From contig OZ245325.1 of the NCBI GenBank assembly GCA_965225705.1, positions 744,001 through 808,000 on the forward strand: 64,000 nucleotides of DNA, given 5' to 3'. The stretch is from G965225705 sp965225705. GTDB taxonomy: Bacteria > Pseudomonadota > Alphaproteobacteria > Caulobacterales > Maricaulaceae. Made by a program: the position numbers and the translations under genes. This document shows positions 53,109 to 62,662 of this stretch, in pieces. Numbering within the stretch: the stretch's first letter is position 1; each line of letters starts with the position of its first letter. The notes under the pieces are model-generated. The model searched no databases and was not told the DNA's origin. It was given only the letters and a program-made list of their open reading frames with translations.

Positions 53109-56012
53109 TTGCTCTGGTCAGAGGGTCTGTCTGCTGCTTTGCTTGGCGGTCTGGTGTTGTGTGGGCTTGGTAGCGGGTCTGCTCTTGCACAGGATTATAC
53201 GACAGGTGGAGTCAATGGTCGTGTTCTGGATGAACAGGGTGTCCCCATTTCCGGGGCTCATCTGACCCTGCAATCAAAAGGCACAGGTTTGTCTCGTAAG
53301 GCCACCACCAATGACCGGGGGGAATATCGTTTTCCACGTTTGCCTGTTGGTGCGTATACTCTCAGTGCTGAAGCTCAGGATCATAACAACTGGACAGATG
53401 AGAATGTTGCCGTCAGTGTTGGCTCATCAAAATCTCTCAATATTGTGCTCTCAGGCGGGGAGATGACAGATCGCATTGTGGTGACAGGGTCACGCAGGCC
53501 GGCTATTGATTTTGACTCCTCGACCACAGGTATTGTTTTAGATGTTGATTCCATTTCTCAGGAAATTCCTGTTCCAAGAAATCTCACCAGTCTGGCCCTT
53601 CTGGCTCCGGGAACAGTTTCAGGTGATTCGAGCTTTGGGGGGGCCTCTATCGGTGGGTCTTCTGTGGCAGAGAATGCCTATTATGTTGATGGTATGAATG
53701 TGACAGATTTCCGGAATTTTCTTGGCAGTGCCAACCCACCTTATGAGTTTTATAAACAGGTTGAGGTGAAAACAGGCGGCTATCCCGCGGAATTTGGGCG
53801 CTCCACGGGTGGTGTTGTGAATGCTGTTACCAAAAGTGGGTCTAATGACATACATTATGGGTTCAATGCTTTTTGGGCTCCGGCACAGCTCAGGGATACA
53901 TCTCCCGATACAAAATTCAGATATAATCGCCGCTATAAAAACAATGATCGATCCTTTAATTTTTATGCCAGTGGTCCTTTGATAAAAGATAAGGTGTTTT
54001 TCTATGCGCTTTATGCACCTCAGAAAATTACAACTGAAAGTTATACCGTCTCAGGGCGTAAATATGTCAGAGAATATGACAGACCTTTTTGGGGTGGAAA
54101 GATTGATGTCAATCTGACGGACAATCATTTGTTCAGTTTTACGGCCTATTCTAATAAAAGAACAGCCCGGCGTGATGTTTATAATACCAATAAAAACGGA
54201 GAGTTTATAGGCTTTACAGATTATGAGAATGGTGGTGAGGTCTATATCGCTAAATATACAGGTGTCCTGCGTGACTGGTTGACCGTATCTGCTCTTTACG
54301 GGCATCAAACCTCTGATGATTTAGGCAAACCCTCAACGATACAAAATAACTATATTTATGATTCCAGAGGAACTTCAGGCATACAGCTGGGGAATGTCTC
54401 ATCGTCTACCATTGCCACGGATAAAGATACACGGAAACTTTTTCGGGCAGATGTGGATGTCTTCGTTAATTTCTTTGGCGAACACAGCATTCGCCTGGGG
54501 ATGGACACAGAAGACCTTCAGGCCGAGACTCTCACACGTTATACCGGCAGTGGTACTGCTTATAATTATTATAAGACAGGTGCCAGATCTTCCTTTGGGG
54601 TTCCTGTGGGGACGGAGATAGCACGCCTTAGCCGCTATACCAATGGTGGGAGCCTCAAAACCAAACAAACAGCTTTTTACATTCAGGATAGCTGGACCAT
54701 AAAAGACAGGTTAACCCTTAATTTTGGTGTACGTAATGAAACTTTTGATAATAAAAATGCCAAAGGCGAAAGTTTTGTGAAAGCAGATAATCAGATAGCC
54801 CCCCGTTTTGGCTTTGTTTATGATGTGTCCGGCGATGGTCAAAGCAAATTTTTCGGGAGCTGGGGGCGCTATTATCTTCCCATAGCCACCAACACCAATA
54901 TCCGGATGGCATCACGTGAAAATTTTGTGCGAACCTATCATGTTTTGAACGGTTTAAATCCTGATAACACCCCGCAATTAGGACGCCTTTTGCGGACAAC
55001 GGTTCTGCAGGATGGAAGTATTGCTGATGCCCGCACCCTACGCAGTGAAAATCTGGATCCCATGTATAGTGATGAACTGATTTTGGGGTATGAGAAAAAT
55101 TTTGATCAGGGCTTTTTCTCAAACTGGACCTTTGGGATCAACTATACACGGCGTGAACTGCAAAGCCTGATTGAGGATGCTGCTGTTGACGCAGCGGTCA
55201 TCAAATGGGCAGGAGAAAATGGCTATGATGTTGACGCTGTCAAAAAAATCTGGGCAGGCTTTCATCAGTACGCGCTGATTAATCCTGGTAAGGATGCAGT
55301 TATTTATACCAAAGAATTGCCCGGGAAAGAGGGGCAATATGTCCGTATGGATCTCAGTGCCGCAGATTTGGGCTATCCCAAAGGCAAACGTGTTTATGAT
55401 GCCGTTGAGCTCACTTTTAAACGTAAAGAGACCAATTGGGGCCTTGGTGGGTCTTATACCTGGTCGCGCCTGAAGGGGAATTATGAGGGCAGCGTAAAAT
55501 CAGACAATGGTCAGGATGATGCCGGGATCACACAGGATTTTGACCAGCCCGGCCTGACCGATGGTTCTTATGGCTTTCTCCCCAATCACCGTGAGCACAA
55601 ATTCAAAGTCTGGGGGAATTATGATTTTGATAATGGCGTCCGTGTTAAATTCAATTACAGCCTGAAAAGTCCCAGAAAATTTGGCTGTATTGGGGTTCAC
55701 CCGACAGATGAATTTGCGCAGGGCTATGATGCAGCGTCCTGGTATTGTGGTGGAAAATTAACTCCGAGAGGCAGCCAGCTTGAAAGTGACTGGATCCATC
55801 GTCTGGATCTGGGGGTTGCTTATGTGAAGCCTCTCAATGGTGGCACTGTCACGTTCAGCCTTGATATTTTCAATGTTCTGGGACTTGATGGTGTTAATGA
55901 TCTTTATGAAGAAGGGGAAAAAGACAGTGGTGCCGTTGACACGCGCTATGGTGCCCCAACAGGGTATCAGACACCACGCTATTTCCGTCTTGGCTTAAGT
56001 TTTAAATATTAA
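53109..56012 (+). CDS. TonB-dependent receptor, Oar-like, with carboxypeptidase-regulatory-like domain
   Basis: Outer-membrane TonB-dependent receptor. The annotated 967-aa frame starts at TTG 53109, giving a signal ending GSALAQ. A Cna/carboxypeptidase-regulatory-like beta domain (about 30-105: GGVNGRVLDEQGVPISGAHL) is followed by the plug (about 115-245: DRIVVTGSRRP, YYVDGMNVTDFRN, GGYPAEFGRSTGGVVNAVTKSG) and a beta-barrel ending YFRLGLSFKY. The frame is open upstream to 52962 and reads a basic n-region (SSQKKRAALFRCASFLG) that completes a signal peptide but has no start codon; the nearest good ATG (52945) is out of frame by one base because of the C11 tract. The true product probably starts at 52945 when the tract length allows. 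The ligand is unknown. Confidence 0.9.
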   Translation: MLWSEGLSAALLGGLVLCGLGSGSALAQDYTTGGVNGRVLDEQGVPISGAHLTLQSKGTGLSRKATTNDRGEYRFPRLPVGAYTLSAEAQDHNNWTDENVAVSVGSSKSLNIVLSGGEMTDRIVVTGSRRPAIDFDSSTTGIVLDVDSISQEIPVPRNLTSLALLAPGTVSGDSSFGGASIGGSSVAENAYYVDGMNVTDFRNFLGSANPPYEFYKQVEVKTGGYPAEFGRSTGGVVNAVTKSGSNDIHYGFNAFWAPAQLRDTSPDTKFRYNRRYKNNDRSFNFYASGPLIKDKVFFYALYAPQKITTESYTVSGRKYVREYDRPFWGGKIDVNLTDNHLFSFTAYSNKRTARRDVYNTNKNGEFIGFTDYENGGEVYIAKYTGVLRDWLTVSALYGHQTSDDLGKPSTIQNNYIYDSRGTSGIQLGNVSSSTIATDKDTRKLFRADVDVFVNFFGEHSIRLGMDTEDLQAETLTRYTGSGTAYNYYKTGARSSFGVPVGTEIARLSRYTNGGSLKTKQTAFYIQDSWTIKDRLTLNFGVRNETFDNKNAKGESFVKADNQIAPRFGFVYDVSGDGQSKFFGSWGRYYLPIATNTNIRMASRENFVRTYHVLNGLNPDNTPQLGRLLRTTVLQDGSIADARTLRSENLDPMYSDELILGYEKNFDQGFFSNWTFGINYTRRELQSLIEDAAVDAAVIKWAGENGYDVDAVKKIWAGFHQYALINPGKDAVIYTKELPGKEGQYVRMDLSAADLGYPKGKRVYDAVELTFKRKETNWGLGGSYTWSRLKGNYEGSVKSDNGQDDAGITQDFDQPGLTDGSYGFLPNHREHKFKVWGNYDFDNGVRVKFNYSLKSPRKFGCIGVHPTDEFAQGYDAASWYCGGKLTPRGSQLESDWIHRLDLGVAYVKPLNGGTVTFSLDIFNVLGLDGVNDLYEEGEKDSGAVDTRYGAPTGYQTPRYFRLGLSFKY

Positions 56013-56026
56013 ACTCTTCTCTCTCT

Positions 56027-56067
56027 CTCTCAGGGTGCTGTCCTGCATAAAATACAGCCCCTGAGAG
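56027..56067 (+). terminator. Terminator after the Oar-like receptor
   Basis: CTCTCAGGG (56027-56035) pairs with CCCTGAGAG (56059-56067), and the inner GCTGT pairs with ACAGC, giving 14 paired bases, followed by a T-containing tail. Confidence 0.7.
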
Positions 56068-56505
56068 GGATTTTGTTATAAAGTCTGAAAAGGGGGAAGA
56101 GGACCACAGGTAAGACGCTTATCTTCTGAATGGGTCTTGATACTAAGCCGGATCTTCTGCAAAGATTGTCCGTTGGAATGTCAAAAAAACTTTGATGCTC
56201 TATGTATGACGCACCACCCCTATTTGTGAACAATGGCTGGATAGTCCGCCCCTTTGTTGTTTTTATGCCTGTATTACTCTTTCCCACAGCTGGTCTGCCA
56301 CGCGGGGCAGACTGTATATGTCATGTGGGGTATATTTTCCATTTGACCATGAACTCCGGACATATATGACATGTGCTTGCACATGACAGGTAGGAACACA
56401 TGGTTTGAGGGAGAGTGTCTCATTGATCTGGAGTCTGTCCTCAATCCTCTTTATAAGAAGGGGAGGTCTGATCCTTTCTGGAAGGTGGAAAGCAGAGAAA
56501 AACTT
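56068..56505. other. Intergenic region upstream of the ThiF/MoeB gene
   Basis: About 440 bp. An in-frame extension of the downstream gene reaches 56371, but its first 45 codons do not look like family sequence. No other feature is seen. Confidence 0.4.
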
Positions 56506-57300
56506 ATGTTTGGGAAAGCCGAGACAGAGCGCTATGCACGTCATATTCTTTTAAAGGAAATTGGTGGACGGGGACAGCAGGCCCTTAGCAAAGCCCGCCT
56601 TGCCCTTGTTGGGCTTGGGGGGCTTGGGGCCCCGGCTGCTCTTTATCTTACAGCTGCCGGCATAGGGGGGTTAGGTCTTTTTGATGATGATCATGTGGCG
56701 CTGAGTAATTTACAGCGCCAAATTCTCTATGGAACAAAAGACACAGGACAACCTAAAGTGTCGTGTGCTGCCCGTGTTCTGGAGAGGCTCAATCATGGGG
56801 TGAGTCTGGAGACGCATGGCGTCCGGCTCTGCTCAGACAATGTGCACAGTCTTCTAAAGTCTTATGATCTTGTCCTTGACGGGTCTGATAATTTTGAAAC
56901 GCGCTGCCTTGTCAATCAAGCCTGTTATGATTTAGAAATCCCCCTGATTTCAGGGGCTGTGGGGCAATGGGATGGTCAGCTTGCCGTCTTTGAGGCCGGC
57001 CTGACCAAACACAAACCTCCTGGGCAGGGTGCGCCCTGCTATCAGTGCTTTATGCCCAAACCTCCTGTTCAGGAAATACCCTGCGCTGATGCAGGGATTA
57101 TGGGGGCTCTTCCCGGGATTATAGGATCTTTTATGGCTCTGGAAGCGATGAAATACATCACAGGGGCAGGGCAGAGTCTAACAGGGCGGCTTTTTCTTTT
57201 TGAAGGCCTTGAACCTCAGACACGTATTATAAGCCTTTTAGCAGATCCTGCCTGCCCTGTGTGTGGCTCTTCCTCCTCCTCCAAAGAAAGAAAGGCATAA
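56506..57300 (+). CDS. ThiF/MoeB family adenylyltransferase
   Basis: E1-like enzyme that adenylates the C-terminus of a small sulfur carrier (MoaD or ThiS). The 264-aa protein starts at ATG 56506 so that YARHILLKEIGGRGQQAL, the usual MoeB N-terminus, is near the front. ATP site GLGGLGAPAALYL, NLQRQILYG, the Asp of DGSDNFETR, and two zinc CxxC pairs (CYQC and CPVC) are all present. MoeB, ThiF and HesA cannot be separated without the partner gene, and none is adjacent. No rhodanese domain is fused. Confidence 0.9.
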   Translation: MFGKAETERYARHILLKEIGGRGQQALSKARLALVGLGGLGAPAALYLTAAGIGGLGLFDDDHVALSNLQRQILYGTKDTGQPKVSCAARVLERLNHGVSLETHGVRLCSDNVHSLLKSYDLVLDGSDNFETRCLVNQACYDLEIPLISGAVGQWDGQLAVFEAGLTKHKPPGQGAPCYQCFMPKPPVQEIPCADAGIMGALPGIIGSFMALEAMKYITGAGQSLTGRLFLFEGLEPQTRIISLLADPACPVCGSSSSSKERKA

Positions 57301-57420
57301 GAAGGGGAGAAGTGTCATAGGATGATAAGGAAAAGATGTGTTCTGAAGGATAAAACCACGTTTTTTTAAAAAAAATGCCCTTGCACCCTGCAGATTCATT
57401 CCTTATGAGAAGGGTATTGT

Positions 57421-57507
<87 letters not shown>

Positions 57508-57822
57508 TCTTAAGGATTGATCATATTATCAACCGAATATCTTTATAGATTTTGCTAACGTCCGCCCTGGAGCGACCATGTTCAGACATGCATGCTTGCT
57601 GGCCTGTTTGAAACAGCCATGAAAACAGGAACAGCACTATTTTAATACAACCGTGAACAGGGGCACCCCACCTTGAGGGTAGGGTAGCCCCCGTTTCCAA
57701 TTTTCCTGCATCCTTGGCCGTGACAGCTATTTCCTTATGGGCCTGCTAAGAGGGACGAGAAGGAGAACACGTCTGTAAAGACATTGAGAGGACCCTGCTG
57801 TTGTTACAGAGTCTGTTTTTTC
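57508..57822. other. Intergenic region with a large GC-rich hairpin
   Basis: About 315 bp between tRNA-Leu(CAG) and the minus-strand SapC gene. It includes a strong imperfect hairpin whose arms are GGGGCACCCCACC and GGGTAGGGTAGCCCC (about 57659-57688). It could be a small RNA or terminator; no gene is supported. Confidence 0.4.
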
Positions 57823-58638
57823 TTACGTCTTATTGGATTTTTGAGCTCCGTTTTCTGTTGAAGCTGGCTGAGATGCCCGGCGTAAAGCACGATTGATCAG
57901 CCTTTGCCAGTTTCCAAGAGAGGTTCTGTGCGCATAAATGGCAGACATATAGCCGTTTTTGCAGAATTCCTGGAGCTTTTCACCCGGAAGATCAGCAAGT
58001 TTTGCATCAGGTATAGCAAAATAGTCAGCTATTTTTGTCATCTTGCCGGGGGAGCCGTCAGCATTTTGATCCTGAAACTGAACATCTTTCTTCTCAAAAA
58101 GATCGTGTTCCTTCAGCATGCTAATAAAGTCCTGAGTGTGGCGGCGCTGGGTTTCACAATATTGCAGGAATTCAATAGATTGTTTTGAAAAAGAAGAAAG
58201 CTCCCCATTTTCAAAGAAGGGACGATCGGGGTTTTTGCTGATGGCTTTGGCGGCACTGTCCACACACACAATCATACGATCATCATCTTTTTCTTCGCTT
58301 GCAAAAATAAAGGGATAGCGACGGATATAGGCAGGAACATAACAGTCAAGTTCATATGTCCCGTCCTTTTGTACAAAAAGGTTTTCACCATCCCTAAGCC
58401 CCATAATAGCAAGAGGTGTGTGATCTTCCCCTGCGAAAATAACAGGGAAATTTCCTGCTGCCAGAGTAAATTCATCCAGGGTTAGGGGAACAAAGTGTGT
58501 TTTCATAAGAAAGTCAAAGGGTCTGTCGGTTTCTTTCAGACCTAAATTTTCATGTTTTTCTTTAGAAAGAGGTTCTGGATTTTCATAAAGGAGGATATTT
58601 CCAGAGACCTGAGCGCTAACTTCCTGTTCCGAGACCAT
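57823..58638 (-). CDS. SapC family protein
   Basis: A 271-aa protein matching the SapC family: THFVPLTLDEFTLAAGNFPVIFAGEDHTPLAIMGLRDGENLFV, YVPAYIRRYPFIFA and FDF/ILP-type ends, with KDLFEKKDVQF further on. The function is unknown; family members often sit beside TonB-dependent receptor genes in alpha- and gammaproteobacteria, as here. No signal peptide is evident. The tail (SQPASTENGAQKSNKT) is low-complexity. Confidence 0.85.
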   Translation of the reverse strand: MVSEQEVSAQVSGNILLYENPEPLSKEKHENLGLKETDRPFDFLMKTHFVPLTLDEFTLAAGNFPVIFAGEDHTPLAIMGLRDGENLFVQKDGTYELDCYVPAYIRRYPFIFASEEKDDDRMIVCVDSAAKAISKNPDRPFFENGELSSFSKQSIEFLQYCETQRRHTQDFISMLKEHDLFEKKDVQFQDQNADGSPGKMTKIADYFAIPDAKLADLPGEKLQEFCKNGYMSAIYAHRTSLGNWQRLINRALRRASQPASTENGAQKSNKT

Positions 58639-58814
58639 AATATGTTATCCTTATACGCTTTGCGATTTTGGCCGAGGGGTAAAAAAGACTTATGTTGCAA
58701 AGACCCATAAAAAGCAAGCCTGGTTTTTAGCAAAAAATCCCTTATAAACATATTAAGAGTTCTGCCAGAAAAGACTTTTAGGTGAACAGGCTTAGGTGCA
58801 CGGGAGCATTTAGC

Positions 58815-60002
58815 TCAAATTTTTTGTAAGGTCTTTTTAGATTTTTGTGCTTTTGCGTGTTTCTTTTTAAGTTTGGCCTGTTTTCTTCTCCAGACAATAA
58901 AACCTGTCACAAACAACAATGTTGGAATAAGCCCAACAATCATAACGATAAGACGTCCTGGCATTCCAAAAGCTTCTCCATTATGAAGAGGAAACATCCA
59001 GCGTTGTAGTGTGTTGCCCAAAGGGCTGGAAAGGGCATCAATACGATGTATAACCTCACCCTTATAAGGGTTCATATAAATGGTCGTCGAGCCAAAAAAG
59101 CGTCTTACCTCTCCTTTTTGGCGGAAAGAAAAGCGCATAGGTTTTTCAGGGGAATTTGGAAAACTTATGTAGGACAGTTGTGCATCAGGGAAAACATCCT
59201 GTGCACGAGAGAGCAAAACATCAAGAGACATGTGCTTCATATCGGGCTCTACATGCTCGATTTTGAGTTTTGGGCGCTCTTCATAAGGGGCCACAGCCTT
59301 GATTGCGGCCATAAAGCTTCCATGGAAAATGAAATAAGCCCCTGTCAGAGAAACAATAAATAAAATCGGGGCTGTGAACAGGCCGCTGACGCGATGAAGG
59401 TCATAATTCAGACGTGTTGGATTGCCTTTCCAGGCGATGCTGAGTGCTGTTTTCCACCGGCGGGGCCACCATAAATAGATGCCCGTAAGACAAAACCCTA
59501 TCATAACAAAGGCAAGAATGCCAATGGTTATCTCCCCTGCTTCCCCTAAAAAAAGGCTGTCATGTAAAATATAGACCAGACGAACAAAAGGTAACTCAAG
59601 TATTTTACCGTTTTGTGTGCTCGTAAGGCGTCGCCCCAGATATTCGCCTGAATAGGGGTTGAAATACACCCTGTGATATTCTGCAGAATTTCCCTGAGCT
59701 TTGGGACGGGGATCCACAATCAGAAAACTGAGACTCTGGTGTGGGCTTTGGGGGGGATAGAGCCGAAAAGGAACTTCACCTTCTTCTATGATATTATGAA
59801 GCTTATTGAGCTGGCTCTGGAAGCTGGACAGCTCCTGACCCTTATGATTTTGCAGATCAACACGCATCATATCTTTGTTTAGAAGAGCATCAATCTCTTT
59901 ATAAAAAACAAGAATGCTCCCTGTAAGCCCCATAAGGGCAACAAGAAGCCCAAGAATGAGGCCAGTATATTTATGTATCCAAAACATAAAGCGACGCGTC
60001 AT
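58815..60002 (-). CDS. PepSY-associated transmembrane protein
   Basis: A 395-aa inner-membrane protein. MTRRFMFWIHKYTGLILGLLVALMGLTGSILVFYKEID is the standard start of the PepSY-TM family, with further transmembrane segments at about 145-165 (the WWPRRWKTAL loop follows), 190-215 and 340-365 (ending LLFVTGFIVWRRKQ). Relatives sit beside siderophore receptors and are thought to help reduce or release iron at the inner membrane. It lies 78 bp after a TonB-dependent receptor on the same strand, so the two are probably one operon. ATG 60002 is preferred over TTG 60029. Confidence 0.9.
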   Translation of the reverse strand: MTRRFMFWIHKYTGLILGLLVALMGLTGSILVFYKEIDALLNKDMMRVDLQNHKGQELSSFQSQLNKLHNIIEEGEVPFRLYPPQSPHQSLSFLIVDPRPKAQGNSAEYHRVYFNPYSGEYLGRRLTSTQNGKILELPFVRLVYILHDSLFLGEAGEITIGILAFVMIGFCLTGIYLWWPRRWKTALSIAWKGNPTRLNYDLHRVSGLFTAPILFIVSLTGAYFIFHGSFMAAIKAVAPYEERPKLKIEHVEPDMKHMSLDVLLSRAQDVFPDAQLSYISFPNSPEKPMRFSFRQKGEVRRFFGSTTIYMNPYKGEVIHRIDALSSPLGNTLQRWMFPLHNGEAFGMPGRLIVMIVGLIPTLLFVTGFIVWRRKQAKLKKKHAKAQKSKKTLQKI

Positions 60003-60080
60003 AATCGTTCCATCATGAGTATGTGACAAACATGAAAAGAAAAAGGCAAGATATAAATCATTTTAGAAAAAACATAAAGC

Positions 60081-62123
60081 TTAGAAGGTGACTTTCAGCC
60101 CCCCTGTGATGGTACGTGCCTGACCGAGGACAACATCTGTTCCCTGATCAGCATAGGCTCCATCTCTTTTAATACGCCTTATAACACGGGCCTGGTCAAG
60201 CAGATTAGAGCCCTGAATAAAAAGTTCAAATCTTTTTGCAAAACGATAGCCTGCACGGGCTTCAAGCAGAAAAACAGATTTGTTTTTTGCTTTATATGTC
60301 GTGTCTTTTGTAGATCCTATATAAGAAAGTGTTGAAGAGGTATAAAATGAACCTGTATCATAGATGAATCCTGCAGACGCCGTAACACGGGGTGTATAAG
60401 AAAATTCTTTCCCTTTCTTAGGACCAGAGGTAAATTTTGTATCCAAAAGGCCAAGAGAAAAACTGGTCTGAAGATCTGTATTAACGGCATATTTTGTCGA
60501 GAGCTCGAGGCCATACATACGCCCACTGCCTGCATTAACCGTATGCCTGAGGCCGTTTATCCTGCCAGTTTCCTGCTTGTCTTTCCAGTCAATATAGAAG
60601 AGGTTTGTATCAAACTGCAAGCGACCACCTAACACATTCAGGCGCAGATACCCTTCATAATCCATGGTGTATTCAGGTTTATAGATTTTTTTATCCGGTC
60701 CCTTTTCTGTAAGGGCAATAGAGACGCCACCACTTTGATAACCCCGTTTCATGGAAAGGCCAGCATCTGCACCCTCACGGAATTTGTAATTTAAGACCAG
60801 ACTTGGGCTGAGAAGACTTGTAGACCCGGTGCCTTTGGAGTTTTTTGGACCATAGTCAATATCATCATAGCTGTAGCGCAAACCGGCAAAAAAAGTAAAG
60901 CGGTTCGTCAGATTAAACTGACCATTCCCAAAGACAGCGTAAGAGGAGGAACGATCCATATTTGTCCAGGATAAAATTTTCTTACCATAAAGATATGTTC
61001 CATACTCATGAAGGTCATTTTTACGATAAAATACGCCAATATCAAAGGGTTGACTGGCAAGTGTGAAGGCGTATTTCAACTCTTGTGTGAACACGTCCAG
61101 CTCAACATTGCGATTGGACCACTGAATGATTTTAGGGCTTTGCATCCAGTCATAAAACGTGTTGGCATCAACTCTGTTATACCCTGTTATGGATTCCAGT
61201 TTTGAGCCGTTTGCAAAAACCTTTTCTGCTTTCAGCCCTGTAATATTCACAGTTCCAGAATAGTCATCTTTGTACCGTGTATCAACAATTTTATGTTTCA
61301 AATCATCAACAATAGCATAACGCCCTGTTTTGGAATCTACATTGATATGGCTGAGTGTAAATTTTAGATCATCCTGACCTGTTGGACGAAAAAGCAAGAC
61401 AGCACGCGCAACATTCTGGTCTGTTTTGGCTGGTGCTTTATCAAGGTTGGGATAGCTCTCTGCACCTTTCCCATATTCATGTTCAAAAGAAAGGCGCAGT
61501 GCGAGCCTGTCTTTGACAAGCGGCAGGTTATAGGTTCCAAAAACCTGCTTTGTATCATGTTGCCCCAGAACACCTTTGACGGCCCCATGTGGTGTAAAGT
61601 CAGGCTCGTTATAATCAATCAGAAGGGCCCCGGCTAAGGCGTTGATACCTAAAACTGTGGGTTGAGCTCCCTTAAGAATGGTCACGGATTGTGCGTCCCA
61701 GGTGCTGGCCTTGAAATTTGTGAGGGCATAAGAAGAAATGGGAACACCATTAATAAGCGTTGGTGCATAGGCCGGCTTGGTCAAAGGGCCTCCATTATTT
61801 GCTATGCCGCGGATGCGAAAAGAGGTCCATCCCTCACCTATGGTAACATTGGGCGTTTGGTTCAGGAGGTTTTTAATATAGACAGAGCCACTGGTTTTAA
61901 GGTCTTCCCCTGAAAAATTTGTTGCACTTGCGCTTAAGCCTTCAAGAGTGTTGTCCAGATACTGGCCGATCACGGGCATAATATCTTTTTGTTGCGGTTT
62001 ATTTTTTGGGGTAGGCGTGCTCTGGGACTCTGCCTGAGCAGGTAAGTATAAGATCGTACTCAAAAGCATAATACTAAGTATTTTCAGGCAAGTGTTGGGC
62101 TTTATATTTTTTAATGTATACAT
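60081..62123 (-). CDS. TonB-dependent receptor (siderophore/heme type)
   Basis: A 680-aa outer-membrane receptor with a signal peptide (1-31, ending LPAQA). The plug spans about 55-170 (NLLNQTPNVTIGEGWTSFRIRGI, LINGVPISSYALTNF, VTILKGAQPTVLGINALAGALLIDYNEP) and the 22-strand-type barrel continues to the C-terminal GGLKVTF. The neighbouring PepSY-TM gene points to iron-siderophore uptake. The plug is fairly divergent and I could not name the ligand. The upstream 100 bp is AT-rich, but I found no clean Fur palindrome. Confidence 0.92.
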   Translation of the reverse strand: MYTLKNIKPNTCLKILSIMLLSTILYLPAQAESQSTPTPKNKPQQKDIMPVIGQYLDNTLEGLSASATNFSGEDLKTSGSVYIKNLLNQTPNVTIGEGWTSFRIRGIANNGGPLTKPAYAPTLINGVPISSYALTNFKASTWDAQSVTILKGAQPTVLGINALAGALLIDYNEPDFTPHGAVKGVLGQHDTKQVFGTYNLPLVKDRLALRLSFEHEYGKGAESYPNLDKAPAKTDQNVARAVLLFRPTGQDDLKFTLSHINVDSKTGRYAIVDDLKHKIVDTRYKDDYSGTVNITGLKAEKVFANGSKLESITGYNRVDANTFYDWMQSPKIIQWSNRNVELDVFTQELKYAFTLASQPFDIGVFYRKNDLHEYGTYLYGKKILSWTNMDRSSSYAVFGNGQFNLTNRFTFFAGLRYSYDDIDYGPKNSKGTGSTSLLSPSLVLNYKFREGADAGLSMKRGYQSGGVSIALTEKGPDKKIYKPEYTMDYEGYLRLNVLGGRLQFDTNLFYIDWKDKQETGRINGLRHTVNAGSGRMYGLELSTKYAVNTDLQTSFSLGLLDTKFTSGPKKGKEFSYTPRVTASAGFIYDTGSFYTSSTLSYIGSTKDTTYKAKNKSVFLLEARAGYRFAKRFELFIQGSNLLDQARVIRRIKRDGAYADQGTDVVLGQARTITGGLKVTF

Positions 62124-62522
62124 AATCAGGTTCCTAAAATTTTAAAAATATTTTCTAACTTTGAGTTTCATTCTTAATATGAGTTAAAATATAGTACTGT
62201 TTCTTTTGCGTCAATCAAGGAACTTTTTTTATGAGGGCACAAGAGAAAACAGAGCTTTTTCAGGTATGGTGGGGCAGGCATTTGAAGACCACATACCATC
62301 CCATTTCTGGAGACTATCATATTCAGAAAAAGCTTGTATGGTCTTTCATGTCCTATTATATCGCGTGCCAAAATAGCTTTCAGTTTTCAGAGTTTTGTTG
62401 TGCCCTGCACATGATGCTGTTCAGAAGGTATGCCCGGCATCAGGATTAATTTTGACAGACATCATCTCCCGGGGGAGGGGAAAGCTGCTGCACGGTTAAT
62501 GATGTTTGAGAGTGCAGGGAAA
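62124..62522. other. Intergenic region upstream of the siderophore receptor
   Basis: About 400 bp, very AT-rich next to the receptor start. A 72-codon frame at 62231-62449 (+) begins with ATG nine bases after AAGGA, but its composition is not protein-like (Cys/His/Tyr-rich, no family), so I do not call it a gene. Confidence 0.35.
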
Positions 62523-62598
<76 letters not shown>

Positions 62599-62662
62599 CT
62601 TAACACAGGGGGTATAAAGAGTTTAAAAACAGACTTTCAGGAAAGTCCTTATAAGGAGAAGA

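Noticed and set aside
52990..53265. 91-codon frame at the receptor start
   Set aside because: Out of frame with the receptor. It is hydrophobic only because it overlaps the signal-peptide coding region.
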